DNA of 64,000 nt from Pradoshia sp. D12 (GCF_008935075.1 NZ_CP044545.1:2979587-3043586); one strand, 5' to 3'. Shown: positions 48,615-56,443, counted from the first letter of the stretch. Notes: generated by a model from the letters alone, not told the origin. Numbers and translations: made by a program.

Positions 48615-48731
48615 CTTTTTATCTCCTTATTGAATAATAAAAATAGCTGCCTATGACAGCTATATAAACCAAGAATCATTATTAAAAATTCTCTACTGGT
48701 AAAGAGATTCCTTCTTGGGGAGATCCGGTTT

Positions 48732-48827
48732 CTTATTTAACTATCCTGCCCCTTTAGTAACATAAGGAGTTCAACAGAAAAGGGCATTAATCCTTCTTAG
48801 ATCAACACCCTGTTTGATTGAATACAA
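48732..48827 (+). repeat. Array repeat R18, type A
   Basis: AACTATCCTGCCCC, AGGAGTTCAACAG, hairpin AAGGGCATTAATCC ... GATCAACACCCT, right arm TTTGATTGAATAC. The bases between here and 48614 hold the phosphoesterase leader and a CCAAGAA/TTCTTGG hairpin. Confidence 0.88.
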
Positions 48828-48892
48828 TAATTCACAAACTAATTGTAAACGAGTCAACTTGTAAAAAAACTGAAACCGTTGGATAGGATACC

Positions 48893-49345
48893 CTAAATGA
48901 AATGTTTTTCAATAATTATCTTTGCTCTTTCATCTAATCGGGAAGGTAATTCATTGATAGGGAAATATCTCAAGTCCAAACTTTCACCGTCATTCATAGC
49001 TAGTTCCCCACTTATCCCCTCTGCTTGGTAAACACATATTACGTTATATACTTCATCACCATTAGGATACTTAAAATAAAGTTCTTTACCTGATAAAATA
49101 TCAACAAATTTAAAACTCTTTGCTTTTAACCCTGTTTCTTCAAACAGTTCACGTTCAGCAGTTTGCTCTAAATTTTCACCAACTTCCATCGCTCCACCAG
49201 GCAAACCCCATTCTTTTGTATCGGAACGATGTTGAAATAAAACCTCTTTTTTATCATTCATAACTACAATAGTTGAACCAACTAAAATAACTGGTCTACT
49301 ACCAATAAGTGCTCGTATTTCTTTTATGTATCCTGTCATATTCAA
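48893..49345 (-). CDS. Nudix hydrolase
   Basis: The Nudix box GGAMEVGENLEQTAERELFEETGL is complete (near residues 50-73). It is 150 residues long. It hydrolyses nucleoside diphosphate-linked compounds; substrate unknown. Single gene between R18 and R19. A second, different Nudix gene lies at 50654. Confidence 0.88.
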   Translation of the reverse strand: MNMTGYIKEIRALIGSRPVILVGSTIVVMNDKKEVLFQHRSDTKEWGLPGGAMEVGENLEQTAERELFEETGLKAKSFKFVDILSGKELYFKYPNGDEVYNVICVYQAEGISGELAMNDGESLDLRYFPINELPSRLDERAKIIIEKHFI

Positions 49346-49374
49346 TTTACCCCTATATTTTATTCTTAGAATTT

Positions 49375-49430
49375 TAGTAAACTACCCCTTTACTCTTACT
49401 ATAAGAAGTTCAACAAAAAGGAGTATAATC
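49375..49430 (+). repeat. Array repeat R19a, truncated
   Basis: AACTACCCCTTTACTCTTACT, AGAAGTTCAACAAAAAGGAG and AATCC break off and run directly into the next copy, as if the unit between had been lost. Confidence 0.75.
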
Positions 49431-49433
49431 CTT

Positions 49434-49524
49434 TTTTCACTAACCTGCCCCTTTTGTACAATAAGAAATTCAACACAAAAAGGCATTAATCCTTCCTGGA
49501 TCAATGCACCCGATAATTGAATAA
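49434..49524 (+). repeat. Array repeat R19b, type A
   Basis: CACTAACCTGCCCC to CACCCGATAATTGAATAAGG. It is the downstream boundary of the duplicated unit; its right part is almost identical to R26. Confidence 0.9.
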
Positions 49525-49533
49525 GGATATGTT

Positions 49534-49809
49534 TTATTTTATTTTTACATTGATAATAACTGCACCAACCACAATCCATAAAACGTAAAATAACATTACG
49601 ATATAAAGGTGATCAGGCAGTAAAGGGACAAATATAAATATAATACCAAGTCCAATTAGATAGATACCTGCATACTTAGAGAGTCTCTTTTTATCTTTTA
49701 CTTGACCTTCTACATATCCTGCTAAAATTTGTACTTTTCCTTTTTTCCAAACAAAATAAGCAGCCAAAAAATGAAGCCCTGCTACTATAAGGCCGACAAA
49801 CAACTGCAT
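49534..49809 (-). CDS. Membrane protein, DUF3784-like, copy 1
   Basis: This 91-residue protein has helix LFVGLIVAGLHFLAAYFVW, then KKGKVQILAGYVEGQVKDKKRLSKYAG, which mirrors the DUF3784 signature, and two more helices. The encoded protein is identical to that at 53747-54022. GGGGTTGAAACA precedes the start. Function unknown. Confidence 0.78.
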   Translation of the reverse strand: MQLFVGLIVAGLHFLAAYFVWKKGKVQILAGYVEGQVKDKKRLSKYAGIYLIGLGIIFIFVPLLPDHLYIVMLFYVLWIVVGAVIINVKIK

Positions 49810-49847
49810 TGTTTCAACCCCTTATACGGCATTTGTATTATATATAT

Positions 49848-49903
49848 CTTCCGCTAACCTGCCCCTTTAGTAAAAAGCGACTGCTCTTAATTCACAATCG
49901 CTA
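49848..49903 (+). repeat. Array repeat R20, type C
   Basis: TTCCGCTAACCTGCCCC and TTTAGTAAAAAGCGACTG, then CAATCGC: a GCGA/TCGC hairpin reading as a terminator with T5 on the minus strand. Confidence 0.88.
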
Positions 49904-49933
49904 CCCATCAGAGGATTAAAGTTGTATTTTGAA

Positions 49934-50479
49934 CTACTTCCATTCATTAGCCAAAAGACCATAAATTACGTGGTCTACATAGTGGTCATAAAGCCACTCT
50001 GCTTGTCTTATATGACCTTCTTCCTTAAAACCGAATTTTTCTGGAAGTGCTCTACTCTTTTTATTTCCAACTGCGACTCTAGCTTCAATCCGATTAAGTT
50101 TGAGGTCATTAAAACCGTAATCAATTAAAGATTTAAATGCTTTCGTCATTATACCGTTTCCCTGGAATTCTTCACCTAACCAATAACCCACCACACCAAT
50201 TTTATTCGCCTTATATATTTCATTAAAACCAATTGTACCTGCAATTTTACCGTTATATATAATTGCAAACGATTGAGGATAACCATCATTCTCGATAAGC
50301 TCTTTATATCTTGATTGAATATTTTGTAGAGTATCTTCTACACTTTTAGTATAGTCGAGCCACCCTAACCACTCTTTTAAATAGGGCTTAGAATTTATCG
50401 TTAAATCAAAGAACTCAACTGCATCATCTCTATTAAACAATCTCAAAGAAACTTCATCATCCACCTTATGCATTAACAC
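49934..50479 (-). CDS. GNAT acetyltransferase, RimJ/RimL type
   Basis: This 181-residue GNAT protein has the acetyl-CoA-binding stretch VVGYWLGEEFQGNGIMTKAFKSLIDYGF and the downstream NRIEARVAVGNKKSRALPEKFGFKEEGHIRQAEW, typical of ribosomal-protein-type N-acetyltransferases. The start may be GTG 50479 or the ATG two codons later. Single gene between R20 and R21. Confidence 0.87.
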   Translation of the reverse strand: MLMHKVDDEVSLRLFNRDDAVEFFDLTINSKPYLKEWLGWLDYTKSVEDTLQNIQSRYKELIENDGYPQSFAIIYNGKIAGTIGFNEIYKANKIGVVGYWLGEEFQGNGIMTKAFKSLIDYGFNDLKLNRIEARVAVGNKKSRALPEKFGFKEEGHIRQAEWLYDHYVDHVIYGLLANEWK

Positions 50480-50564
50480 GATTTATTACCCACTTTCTTC
50501 TTTTCATAGATATAAATATCATTATAATTTTAGCAAATATTCAATTAATTTACATTAAATGCTA

Positions 50565-50648
50565 TTGCACTAACCTGCCCCTTTTGTGGAATAAGAAAAA
50601 AGAGCTGATCACACAGCCCTTGATATTGGAGTAATGCCCCTGTAAGTA
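50565..50648 (+). repeat. Array repeat R21, type B
   Basis: GCACTAACCTGCCCC, AAGAGCTGATCACACAGCCCTT, ATATTGGAGTAATGCCCC. The next Nudix gene stops 6 bases beyond. Confidence 0.9.
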
Positions 50649-50653
50649 ATTGT

Positions 50654-51064
50654 TTAACCTTGGAAAGTATAAATTGAAGAGTTTGACAGTAACTTTTCTA
50701 CACCATCTGGATGATAAGGCATTAATTCATTAGCCCTTTGTATGCCTATCCACCTTACTTCCGAAATTTCATCTTCGTCTTGAATTAAAATTTCTCCTTC
50801 TGTGATTTTCGCAGTAAAAGTTATAAACAGGGCGTGATGTCCCTTTTCCTTAAAAAACGCTTCATTTACTGCTACAATGTTTTCAACTTCAATTGTTAAA
50901 CCTGTTTCTTCCTTAATCTCACGGATAACTGCTTGCTCTAGAGTTTCCCCTTTTTCAACTTCACCCCCAGGAAGAGACCAACCACTTCCTATGTTATTAA
51001 CCATCAGGATTTCTTCCTTATCTTCGTTATAAATTAATGCATATGCAACATCTACTCTTGTCAT
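50654..51064 (-). CDS. Nudix hydrolase
   Basis: This 136-residue protein has the Nudix box GGEVEKGETLEQAVIREIKEETGL complete. It resembles MutT/8-oxo-dGTPase-like or ADP-ribose pyrophosphatase-like proteins; substrate unknown. Single gene between R21 and R22. Confidence 0.88.
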   Translation of the reverse strand: MTRVDVAYALIYNEDKEEILMVNNIGSGWSLPGGEVEKGETLEQAVIREIKEETGLTIEVENIVAVNEAFFKEKGHHALFITFTAKITEGEILIQDEDEISEVRWIGIQRANELMPYHPDGVEKLLSNSSIYTFQG

Positions 51065-51120
51065 ATTCTGTTATCCCCCCTGTTTATACAATTGGTTTAA
51101 ATATCCTTCATAACATAATG

Positions 51121-51149
51121 TTCTTGAACTAAACTGCCCCGTTTGTTCA
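51121..51149 (+). repeat. Array repeat R22, short form
   Basis: TTGAACTAAACTGCCCCG and TTTGTTCATTAA; nearly collapsed. The 49-residue gene stops at its edge. Confidence 0.72.
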
Positions 51150-51153
51150 TTAA

Positions 51154-51303
51154 CTAATTAAATAATTTGAAGGCACCAAACCCCATAGCATATCCTCCGC
51201 CAATACCCATAACCACGCCCAAAATTGTCCATTGTGAAATGTAAATGCCAAACATAAATGATAATAACCCTAAAAATCCTACTAGCACCATTTTTTTATT
51301 CAT
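51154..51303 (-). CDS. Small membrane protein, unknown
   Basis: This 49-residue protein (MNKKMVLVGFLGLLSFMFGIY, then WTILGVVMGIGGGYAMGFGAF) has two hydrophobic helices with glycine zippers. The start at 51303 follows GGGAAGGGATGCA; the longer frame upstream lacks a ribosome site. Function unknown. Confidence 0.68.
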   Translation of the reverse strand: MNKKMVLVGFLGLLSFMFGIYISQWTILGVVMGIGGGYAMGFGAFKLFN

Positions 51304-51368
51304 TGCATCCCTTCCCATTATCTCGCATATTTTCCCATACGATATCATTATCCAAATTATAACAACTC

Positions 51369-51455
51369 TTCTCCAACTAATCTGCCCCTTTAGCAGCATA
51401 ACAAAAAAGAGCTGCTCACAGCCCTTGATATTGGATCAATGCCCCAGTTTGTAAA
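51369..51455 (+). repeat. Array repeat R23, type B
   Basis: TCCAACTAATCTGCCCC, AAGAGCTGCTCACAGCCCTT, ATATTGGATCAATGCCCC. Confidence 0.88.
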
Positions 51456-51476
51456 CGTTTATGTGCTATAGATTTA

Positions 51477-51932
51477 TTAACTCATATTAGTTCCCCACAA
51501 AGCATTTAAAGTCATAATATATAATGTGAATAATCCTGTTAACATAAAAAAAATTAAAGGAATAACTCTTAAGGTTTTATTTTTTCTTATTGTTATTATA
51601 AAAACAGTAAAAGAAACTATCGCAATAACATAGTAAAGATAAAACATTAGGTAATGTGTCAGTGGCCCTAAAAATAATGCAAGCACCGAAAATTGAATTA
51701 AAAAAGCTAAAATTGAAATAGCAACCCATCTTAGATTATTTTTGATTGATACAATATTCTTTATCGAGAATGATATTAAAGTCATTATTAATACAGCAAG
51801 CAACCATTCATATAAGAAAAACAATGATTCATTATTTACCGCAAAATAATACCCAAGAATGGATAACGGTATAATTATAAGAAGTAAATATACATTTAAT
51901 TTAAGGTTAAACGTCTCTTTAATGTTTTTCAC
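51477..51932 (-). CDS. Membrane protein, unknown
   Basis: This 151-residue protein has five hydrophobic segments, starting LNVYLLLIIIPLSILGYYF and ending VIPLIFFMLTGLFTLYIMTLNALW. No family recognised. Single gene between R23 and R24. Confidence 0.7.
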   Translation of the reverse strand: MKNIKETFNLKLNVYLLLIIIPLSILGYYFAVNNESLFFLYEWLLAVLIMTLISFSIKNIVSIKNNLRWVAISILAFLIQFSVLALFLGPLTHYLMFYLYYVIAIVSFTVFIITIRKNKTLRVIPLIFFMLTGLFTLYIMTLNALWGTNMS

Positions 51933-51998
51933 CTCTTTTCATACTGCCTTATTAGATAACTCCTTAATATTGAATTCTCCACTCGAAAACTAAAATCC

Positions 51999-52080
51999 TT
52001 CTTCCGCTAACCTGCCCCGTTTGTCCAATAAGATCCTTGATAAAAGCGTTAATCCTTCTTGAATCAACGCTCCTTATACG
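51999..52080 (+). repeat. Array repeat R24, type A variant
   Basis: TTCCGCTAACCTGCCCCG, then AGCGTTAATCC ... AACGCT. The stem AGCGTT/AACGCT is fully compensated relative to GGGC/GCCC copies. Confidence 0.88.
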
Positions 52081-52086
52081 ATATTC

Positions 52087-52644
52087 TTATAAATTAAATC
52101 TTTCTTTTATTAATTTTGCTGATTCCATCGCATTTAAATTGGTATTATTAATTCTTATGTAATTTTCTTTTTTTATTTCACCTTCGTAGGAGTTTAATCT
52201 ATACTTTTCCATTGTATTCTTTAATTCATTTTCGGACTTTTCGATATTTCTTTTGGTAGGTTTGTGTTCAAGTCTGTGAGGGCTTTTATTTCGTTCCAGT
52301 CTTTCGTTAAGTTCAGCTTCTAACTCAACAAAATAAATAGCCGCACCTTTCGACTCGAAAATTTTACAAATATTATCTACATAATCCCAATCTTCTTGTT
52401 GGTCAAATGCCCATACATAAGTGAATATTAAACCATCCAAATCACTTACTGATACTGACTTGAATAATTCAATTCGAAATAGATTTGATAATCTCCACAT
52501 TTCACTACTAAATCCGAAAAACGGTTCTAATAATTCGATGGTCATATGATTATGAAAGAGCTTTAATTCAGTTATCTTTTCTAATTCCTGTCCTACTGTC
52601 ATTTTACCAACAGCTTGAGGGCCAAATATAAGTATAAACTTCAT
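52087..52644 (-). CDS. P-loop kinase-like protein
   Basis: Walker A is FGPQAVGKMTVGQEL (near residue 8), followed by FHNHMTIELLEPFFGF and a lid RLERNKSPHRLEHKPTKRN, the pattern of small AAA/shikimate-kinase-like nucleotide kinases of unknown substrate. It is 185 residues long. Single gene between R24 and R25. Confidence 0.8.
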   Translation of the reverse strand: MKFILIFGPQAVGKMTVGQELEKITELKLFHNHMTIELLEPFFGFSSEMWRLSNLFRIELFKSVSVSDLDGLIFTYVWAFDQQEDWDYVDNICKIFESKGAAIYFVELEAELNERLERNKSPHRLEHKPTKRNIEKSENELKNTMEKYRLNSYEGEIKKENYIRINNTNLNAMESAKLIKERFNL

Positions 52645-52701
52645 AAAATTCCTCCAATAACTATATTTAGATATTGTTTAAATTTTCCGTTATTTAAAAC
52701 T

Positions 52702-52793
52702 CTTATGCAACTAATCTGCCCCTTTAGCTGCATAGCAAAAAAGAGCTGACCACAGCTCTTGATAATAGAGTAATGCCCCCGTTTGTTTAAGTG
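52702..52793 (+). repeat. Array repeat R25, type B
   Basis: GCAACTAATCTGCCCC, AAGAGCTGACCACAGCTCTT, ATAGAGTAATGCCCCC, TTTGTTTAAGTGA. Confidence 0.9.
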
Positions 52794-52836
52794 ATAAACG
52801 TCACAACCAGAGTATTATTTCGTTTTAATCATACTC

Positions 52837-53190
52837 TCATTTTATTATTTGAAGTAAAGTCAATGAGTTTAAATCTATCCAATTTACAACAATTAATCCA
52901 ATAACAATTATATTTTTAAGAATATTCACCAACAACCTGTTATATTTGATATTTACATTTTTATCTTCACTTAAAAATATGGGTAAATTAATGTTTTCAT
53001 CAGACTTTTCTATGAATGTAAATGCACCCCAAACTATAACTCCTATTAGAGGTAATGCCATAGATTTCTTTACGTCATCGCCTCCTAAAACACTCCATTT
53101 ATAGAACACTTGTATGAAACCTAGAGCAAGAACTAATAGTGATAAATTATTCATAATAATTTCTAAAGGCATTTTCTTTGAAGGTGACAT
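52837..53190 (-). CDS. Membrane protein, unknown
   Basis: This 117-residue protein has helices near LSLLVLALGFIQVFY, SMALPLIGVIVWGAFTFI and ILKNIIVIGLIVVNWI. The start at 53190 follows AAGGGGGGTAAAA. No family recognised. It shares the R25-R26 interval with a 67-residue gene. Confidence 0.68.
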   Translation of the reverse strand: MSPSKKMPLEIIMNNLSLLVLALGFIQVFYKWSVLGGDDVKKSMALPLIGVIVWGAFTFIEKSDENINLPIFLSEDKNVNIKYNRLLVNILKNIIVIGLIVVNWIDLNSLTLLQIIK

Positions 53191-53329
53191 TTTTACCCCC
53201 CTTACTATTCCTAGCATTTGCTGTTCTATAATCCTTCTTAAAACTACAACAGATGGTTAAAGGATATTAATGAATTCTTGAATTCGAAACTCATTTATTC
53301 CATTTTATGAAGTTGTCGGATAGTTGAAA

Positions 53330-53533
53330 TCACATTAAGAATGGCAATAGGATAGCCAAAAATCCAGCTACTATTATGATAGTACCAAAAATCCGAGATA
53401 GTAATTTTTCGTCTCCTGAAACCCCATTCCACAAAACAAGATTCACTAAGAAGAGAGCTTTTTTCTTGAGTACCAAATACCCTGTAAATATTAAAAATAG
53501 CCCAATTAAGATGACAATTATTTCATCGATAAT
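53330..53533 (-). CDS. 67-residue membrane protein with no ATG/GTG/TTG start
   Basis: A perfect GGAGGTG lies 4-6 bases before the in-frame codon ATT (53531-53533). The frame reads IIDEIIVILIGLFLIFTGYL, then IIIVAGFLAILLPFLM, two helices with a charged loop. An in-frame TGA lies within the ribosome site, so translation cannot start further upstream. Either a rare ATT start is used or an ATG was lost by mutation. Function unknown. Confidence 0.5.
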   Translation of the reverse strand: MIDEIIVILIGLFLIFTGYLVLKKKALFLVNLVLWNGVSGDEKLLSRIFGTIIIVAGFLAILLPFLM

Positions 53534-53649
53534 CTTTCACCTCCAAGATTGTGATAATCCTAAAAACCTCACATTAACATAATTATCCAATTGATTCTGG
53601 GATTCACATAGAATATATTGCTTAATCTTTCAGTCTTCACCTACTGTTC

Positions 53650-53734
53650 TTCTTCCACTAACCTTACAATAAGGAATTCAACAAAAAAGAACATTAATCC
53701 TTCCTGGATCAATGCACCCGATAAATGAATAAGG
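53650..53734 (+). repeat. Array repeat R26, type A with core deletion
   Basis: CTTCCACTAACC runs straight into TTACAATAAGGAATTCAAC; the GCCCC core is deleted. The right end CACCCGATAAATGAATAAGG nearly matches R19b. Confidence 0.85.
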
Positions 53735-53746
53735 ATATGTTTTATT

Positions 53747-54022
53747 TTATTTTATTTTTACATTGATAATAACTGCACCAACCACAATCCATAAAACGTA
53801 AAATAACATTACGATATAAAGGTGATCAGGCAGTAAAGGGACAAATATAAATATAATACCAAGTCCAATTAGATAGATACCTGCATACTTAGAGAGTCTC
53901 TTTTTATCTTTTACTTGACCTTCTACATATCCTGCTAAAATTTGTACTTTTCCTTTTTTCCAAACAAAATAAGCAGCCAAAAAATGAAGCCCTGCTACTA
54001 TAAGGCCGACAAACAACTGCAT
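53747..54022 (-). CDS. Membrane protein, DUF3784-like, copy 2
   Basis: The protein is identical to that at 49534-49809 (91 residues), and the flanking non-coding DNA is nearly identical out to the repeats on both sides. This is a recent duplication of a whole unit. Function unknown. Confidence 0.78.
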   Translation of the reverse strand: MQLFVGLIVAGLHFLAAYFVWKKGKVQILAGYVEGQVKDKKRLSKYAGIYLIGLGIIFIFVPLLPDHLYIVMLFYVLWIVVGAVIINVKIK

Positions 54023-54058
54023 TGTTTCAACCCCTTATACGGCATTTGTATTATATAT

Positions 54059-54100
54059 ACCTTCCGCTAACCTGCCCCTTTAGCTACATAAGAAATATAG
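54059..54100 (+). repeat. Array repeat R27, left half
   Basis: TTCCGCTAACCTGCCCC then TTTAGCTACATAAGAAATA. It matches R20 up to TTTAG and then diverges, marking the end of the duplicated unit. Confidence 0.85.
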
Positions 54101-54124
54101 CATTATAAATAAAATTCACATTAG

Positions 54125-54634
54125 CTAATTAAGGTAATAAGCCATTAATATGTCATCAGCATATGACCCATCTTCGTATTTAATTTGATTTCTTTGTCTT
54201 CCCTCTTCTACAAAACCCATACGCCTATATACTTTAATTGCCCTCTCATTGACTGAAGTTACCCCTAAGCAAATCTTTTCTAATTCTCCCTGTTTTTTTG
54301 CCCAATTTAGAAAGAATTCAATTAATTTTGTACCGATACCTTGATTTGTATATTCATCGGTAATTCCCATTCCGATCGAACCCGTGTGGTTTAGACGTTG
54401 ATGTTGATAGCGGTTGAAGACTAAAAAGCCTACCACAATACTTTCTATTTCATAAACTATATATAGATTCCCCTCCTCAGCACTTTTACGTATTTTTTCT
54501 TTTTCTTTATTTATATTTTTTGGTATTTCATTTGCAGAAGACACAAAGAATTTAGTTGTCTTTTCTGATAAAATTATTTCTTTTCTAATATTGATAATTG
54601 TCTTCGCATCTACTTCCTCTGCTAATCGTATCAA
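54125..54634 (-). CDS. GNAT acetyltransferase
   Basis: This 169-residue protein has the GNAT motif A TGSIGMGITDEYTNQGIGTKLIEFFLNWA and motif B LGVTSVNERAIKVYRRMGFVEEGRQRNQI. Substrate unknown. It lies between R27 and the repeat broken by the IS110 element. Confidence 0.87.
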   Translation of the reverse strand: MIRLAEEVDAKTIINIRKEIILSEKTTKFFVSSANEIPKNINKEKEKIRKSAEEGNLYIVYEIESIVVGFLVFNRYQHQRLNHTGSIGMGITDEYTNQGIGTKLIEFFLNWAKKQGELEKICLGVTSVNERAIKVYRRMGFVEEGRQRNQIKYEDGSYADDILMAYYLN

Positions 54635-54695
54635 TTAATCATCACCTGCCTGTTGAAGTTTACCATTAATTTCAATTGGAGTAGTGTACTTTTAT

Positions 54696-54707
54696 ATTCC
54701 ACTAAAC
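54696..54707 (+). repeat. Array repeat R28, left fragment (split by IS110)
   Basis: ATTCCACTAAAC is the left end of a repeat. Its continuation CTGCCCCTTACG is found at 56195, beyond the insertion element. Confidence 0.72.
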
Positions 54708-54836
54708 CAGCTAATAGGTTGTCAATATCTCTCTGTATATTTCATTTTTTTATATGCTATACTGTTTTTGGGTATGCCAAATAACCCTCCAGTTTCATTT
54801 TGGAAGGTTTTTCTTATGTTGGATAAATATCATTTC

Positions 54837-56039
54837 CTAAGCTATATCTAGGAAATTCTGGTTCTTTTTCAATAAAGCATAAATCCAATGAAGCAGCTTA
54901 TTGATACAAGCTACAATGGCAACTTTCGAAGGTTTTCCTTCTGAACGTTTTCTATCATAGAACTCTCTGAGCTTTTTATTTCTAGAGCTTCTTATTCCAC
55001 ATAAAACAGCTAAATATAAGCTATGCCTTAGCCTACTGGAACCTCGTTTGGTTATACGATTTATGTTCGCAGTAAACTTACCAGATGAATAGACACTGGG
55101 ATCTACTCCAGCGAAGGCCACTAACTTTTTAGGGTGATTAAACCGATCAATTTCTCCTATCTCCGAAATGATTGTTGCCGCAATCTTTTCACCGATACCA
55201 GGAATCGATTGGATAATCTTATATTCTTCTATTTCATTTGCCAGGGATACCATTTGGCTCTCTAAATCCGTAAGGTGTCCTTGGTAGTGAAATAAAATAT
55301 CGATATACATACTAAGATTGATAAGATGGCTTTCATATCGCACTTTCTGAAAAGGATTTTGAGAAGCTGAATGAATGAGCTTTCTTGCCTTTTCTTTGGC
55401 CCACTGTACAGACCGACTGGGACAATGTTCTCGTATCCTATCTTCTAGCTCTTCCTTGCTAGCCCTTAGAACCTTCTCCGAGGTAGGGTATTCCTTTAAT
55501 ACCGATAAAGATACTTTCGAAAATAGATCCCCAAAAACCTTTCTATATTCAGGGAAAACCTGATCTAAAATCGTATGGAAATGCAATTTTGCCTCCACAT
55601 ACATATTCGTCATTATCTCTTGTTGTCTCGATAGATTCCGAATATTTAGAAGTTGAATTCCTCTCCTTTTTTGAGGTTCAAATTCTTCTTTATAATAGAG
55701 AACACATAATTGATACGCATCAAACGCATCAGTTTTCACCTTTCTTAAACTGGCCTTCTTCGCTTGATGAGAAATGATTGGATTCAATAAGATATAAAGT
55801 ATGTCATTCTCTTCTAAGCATTGAACAACTGGGGTATGATAATGTCCTGTTGATTCCAATATAACCACAGGCATCTGCCCAGTTGTTTCCTTCATTTCTT
55901 CTAAGAAATAGATAAACTTCTCCAACTCTTCACGATTATGCTTAATCGAAAAACTTGTTCCATACGGCTTTCCTTTATCTAAAAAAGCCTGTACTTCACT
56001 TTCTTCTTTGGCTATATCTATACCCACAACTGGGTTCAT
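54837..56039 (-). CDS. IS110-family DEDD transposase (bridge-RNA-guided recombinase)
   Basis: The N-terminal RuvC-like DEDD domain shows VVGIDIAKEESEV (Asp), VILESTGHYHTPV (Glu) and RKVKTDAFDAYQL (Asp, Asp). The C-terminal Tnp domain has IPGIGEKIAATIISEIG and FAGVDPSVYSSGKF, which contains the expected serine. The start at 56039 follows GGAGGAGAAAGA, giving 400 residues; a frame to 56129 overlaps the non-coding RNA region and has no ribosome site. Confidence 0.93.
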   Translation of the reverse strand: MNPVVGIDIAKEESEVQAFLDKGKPYGTSFSIKHNREELEKFIYFLEEMKETTGQMPVVILESTGHYHTPVVQCLEENDILYILLNPIISHQAKKASLRKVKTDAFDAYQLCVLYYKEEFEPQKRRGIQLLNIRNLSRQQEIMTNMYVEAKLHFHTILDQVFPEYRKVFGDLFSKVSLSVLKEYPTSEKVLRASKEELEDRIREHCPSRSVQWAKEKARKLIHSASQNPFQKVRYESHLINLSMYIDILFHYQGHLTDLESQMVSLANEIEEYKIIQSIPGIGEKIAATIISEIGEIDRFNHPKKLVAFAGVDPSVYSSGKFTANINRITKRGSSRLRHSLYLAVLCGIRSSRNKKLREFYDRKRSEGKPSKVAIVACINKLLHWIYALLKKNQNFLDIA

Positions 56040-56193
56040 TCTTTCTCCTCCTCTGATAAATTCACCAGTACCCCTATTTCCTCCAAGTAGTATTATAGCT
56101 TCGCTTGTTATACGAGATCTCAGTCCCAACCAGCCTCAAACATATTTCTACAAGTAGGGGGTGAACAGTTTAGCGGACGGGATCATTTGTCCC
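56040..56193 (-). ncRNA. Putative IS110 bridge RNA region
   Basis: About 154 bases between the IS end and the transposase start, read on the minus strand, form a GGGA/TCCC hairpin followed by TCCGCTAAACTG (56166-56177). That segment is complementary to the CAGTTTAGCGGA strand of the array core. A longer inverted pair TTCACCCCCTA / TAGGGGTACTGGTGAA spans the region. Position and guide-like match fit a bridge RNA, but the fold was not computed. Confidence 0.6.
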
Positions 56194-56194
56194 A

Positions 56195-56206
56195 CTGCCC
56201 CTTACG
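56195..56206 (+). repeat. Array repeat R28, right fragment
   Basis: CTGCCCCTTACG continues the repeat begun at 54696. The following bases to 56280 carry a separate hairpin and no gene. Confidence 0.7.
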
Positions 56207-56243
56207 TTCTACCCTGGCTACTGATAGATTAAATTCATATGAA

Positions 56244-56276
56244 AAAAGTTCAACCAGAAAGTTCTGGCTGAACTAT
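56244..56276 (-). terminator. Hairpin terminator beside R28
   Basis: AGTTCAGCCAGAA and TTCTGGTTGAACT pair almost perfectly, followed by T6 on the minus strand. It may be the variable middle section of repeat R28. Confidence 0.75.
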
Positions 56277-56280
56277 ATAA

Positions 56281-56369
56281 TACGAACCTGCCCCTTTTGT
56301 ACAATAAGAAATTCAACACAAAAAGGCATTAATCCTTCTTAGATCAATTCCCCTGTTAGCTGAAGAAGC
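56281..56369 (+). repeat. Array repeat R29, type A
   Basis: GAACCTGCCCCTTTTGTAC, AGAAATTCAACAC, AAGGCATTAATCC and CCCCTGTTAGCTGAAGAAG. It is close to R19b in its left part. The interval to R30 has no gene. Confidence 0.85.
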
Positions 56370-56443
56370 ATTTCTGTCTCAACTTTTTAATATATATAAA
56401 AGATCATTAGGTTAATTTCGTAAAGTTAAAAATATAGGTAGCT

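Larger units (their letters stand above)
54708..56193 (-). mobile_element. IS110-family insertion element in repeat R28
   Basis: The element is about 1.49 kb and holds one DEDD transposase gene and a 5' non-coding region. The flanks reconstruct a repeat core, TTCCACTAA-AC-TGCCCC, with the dinucleotide AC present at both junctions (CTAAAC before, CCCAC after). This is the pattern left by IS110-type recombination at a two-base core. No terminal inverted repeats are seen, as usual for the family. Confidence 0.78.

Noticed and set aside
49382-49579. 65-codon minus-strand frame across R19a/R19b
   Set aside because: It consists mostly of repeat sequence and overlaps the end of the DUF3784-like gene.
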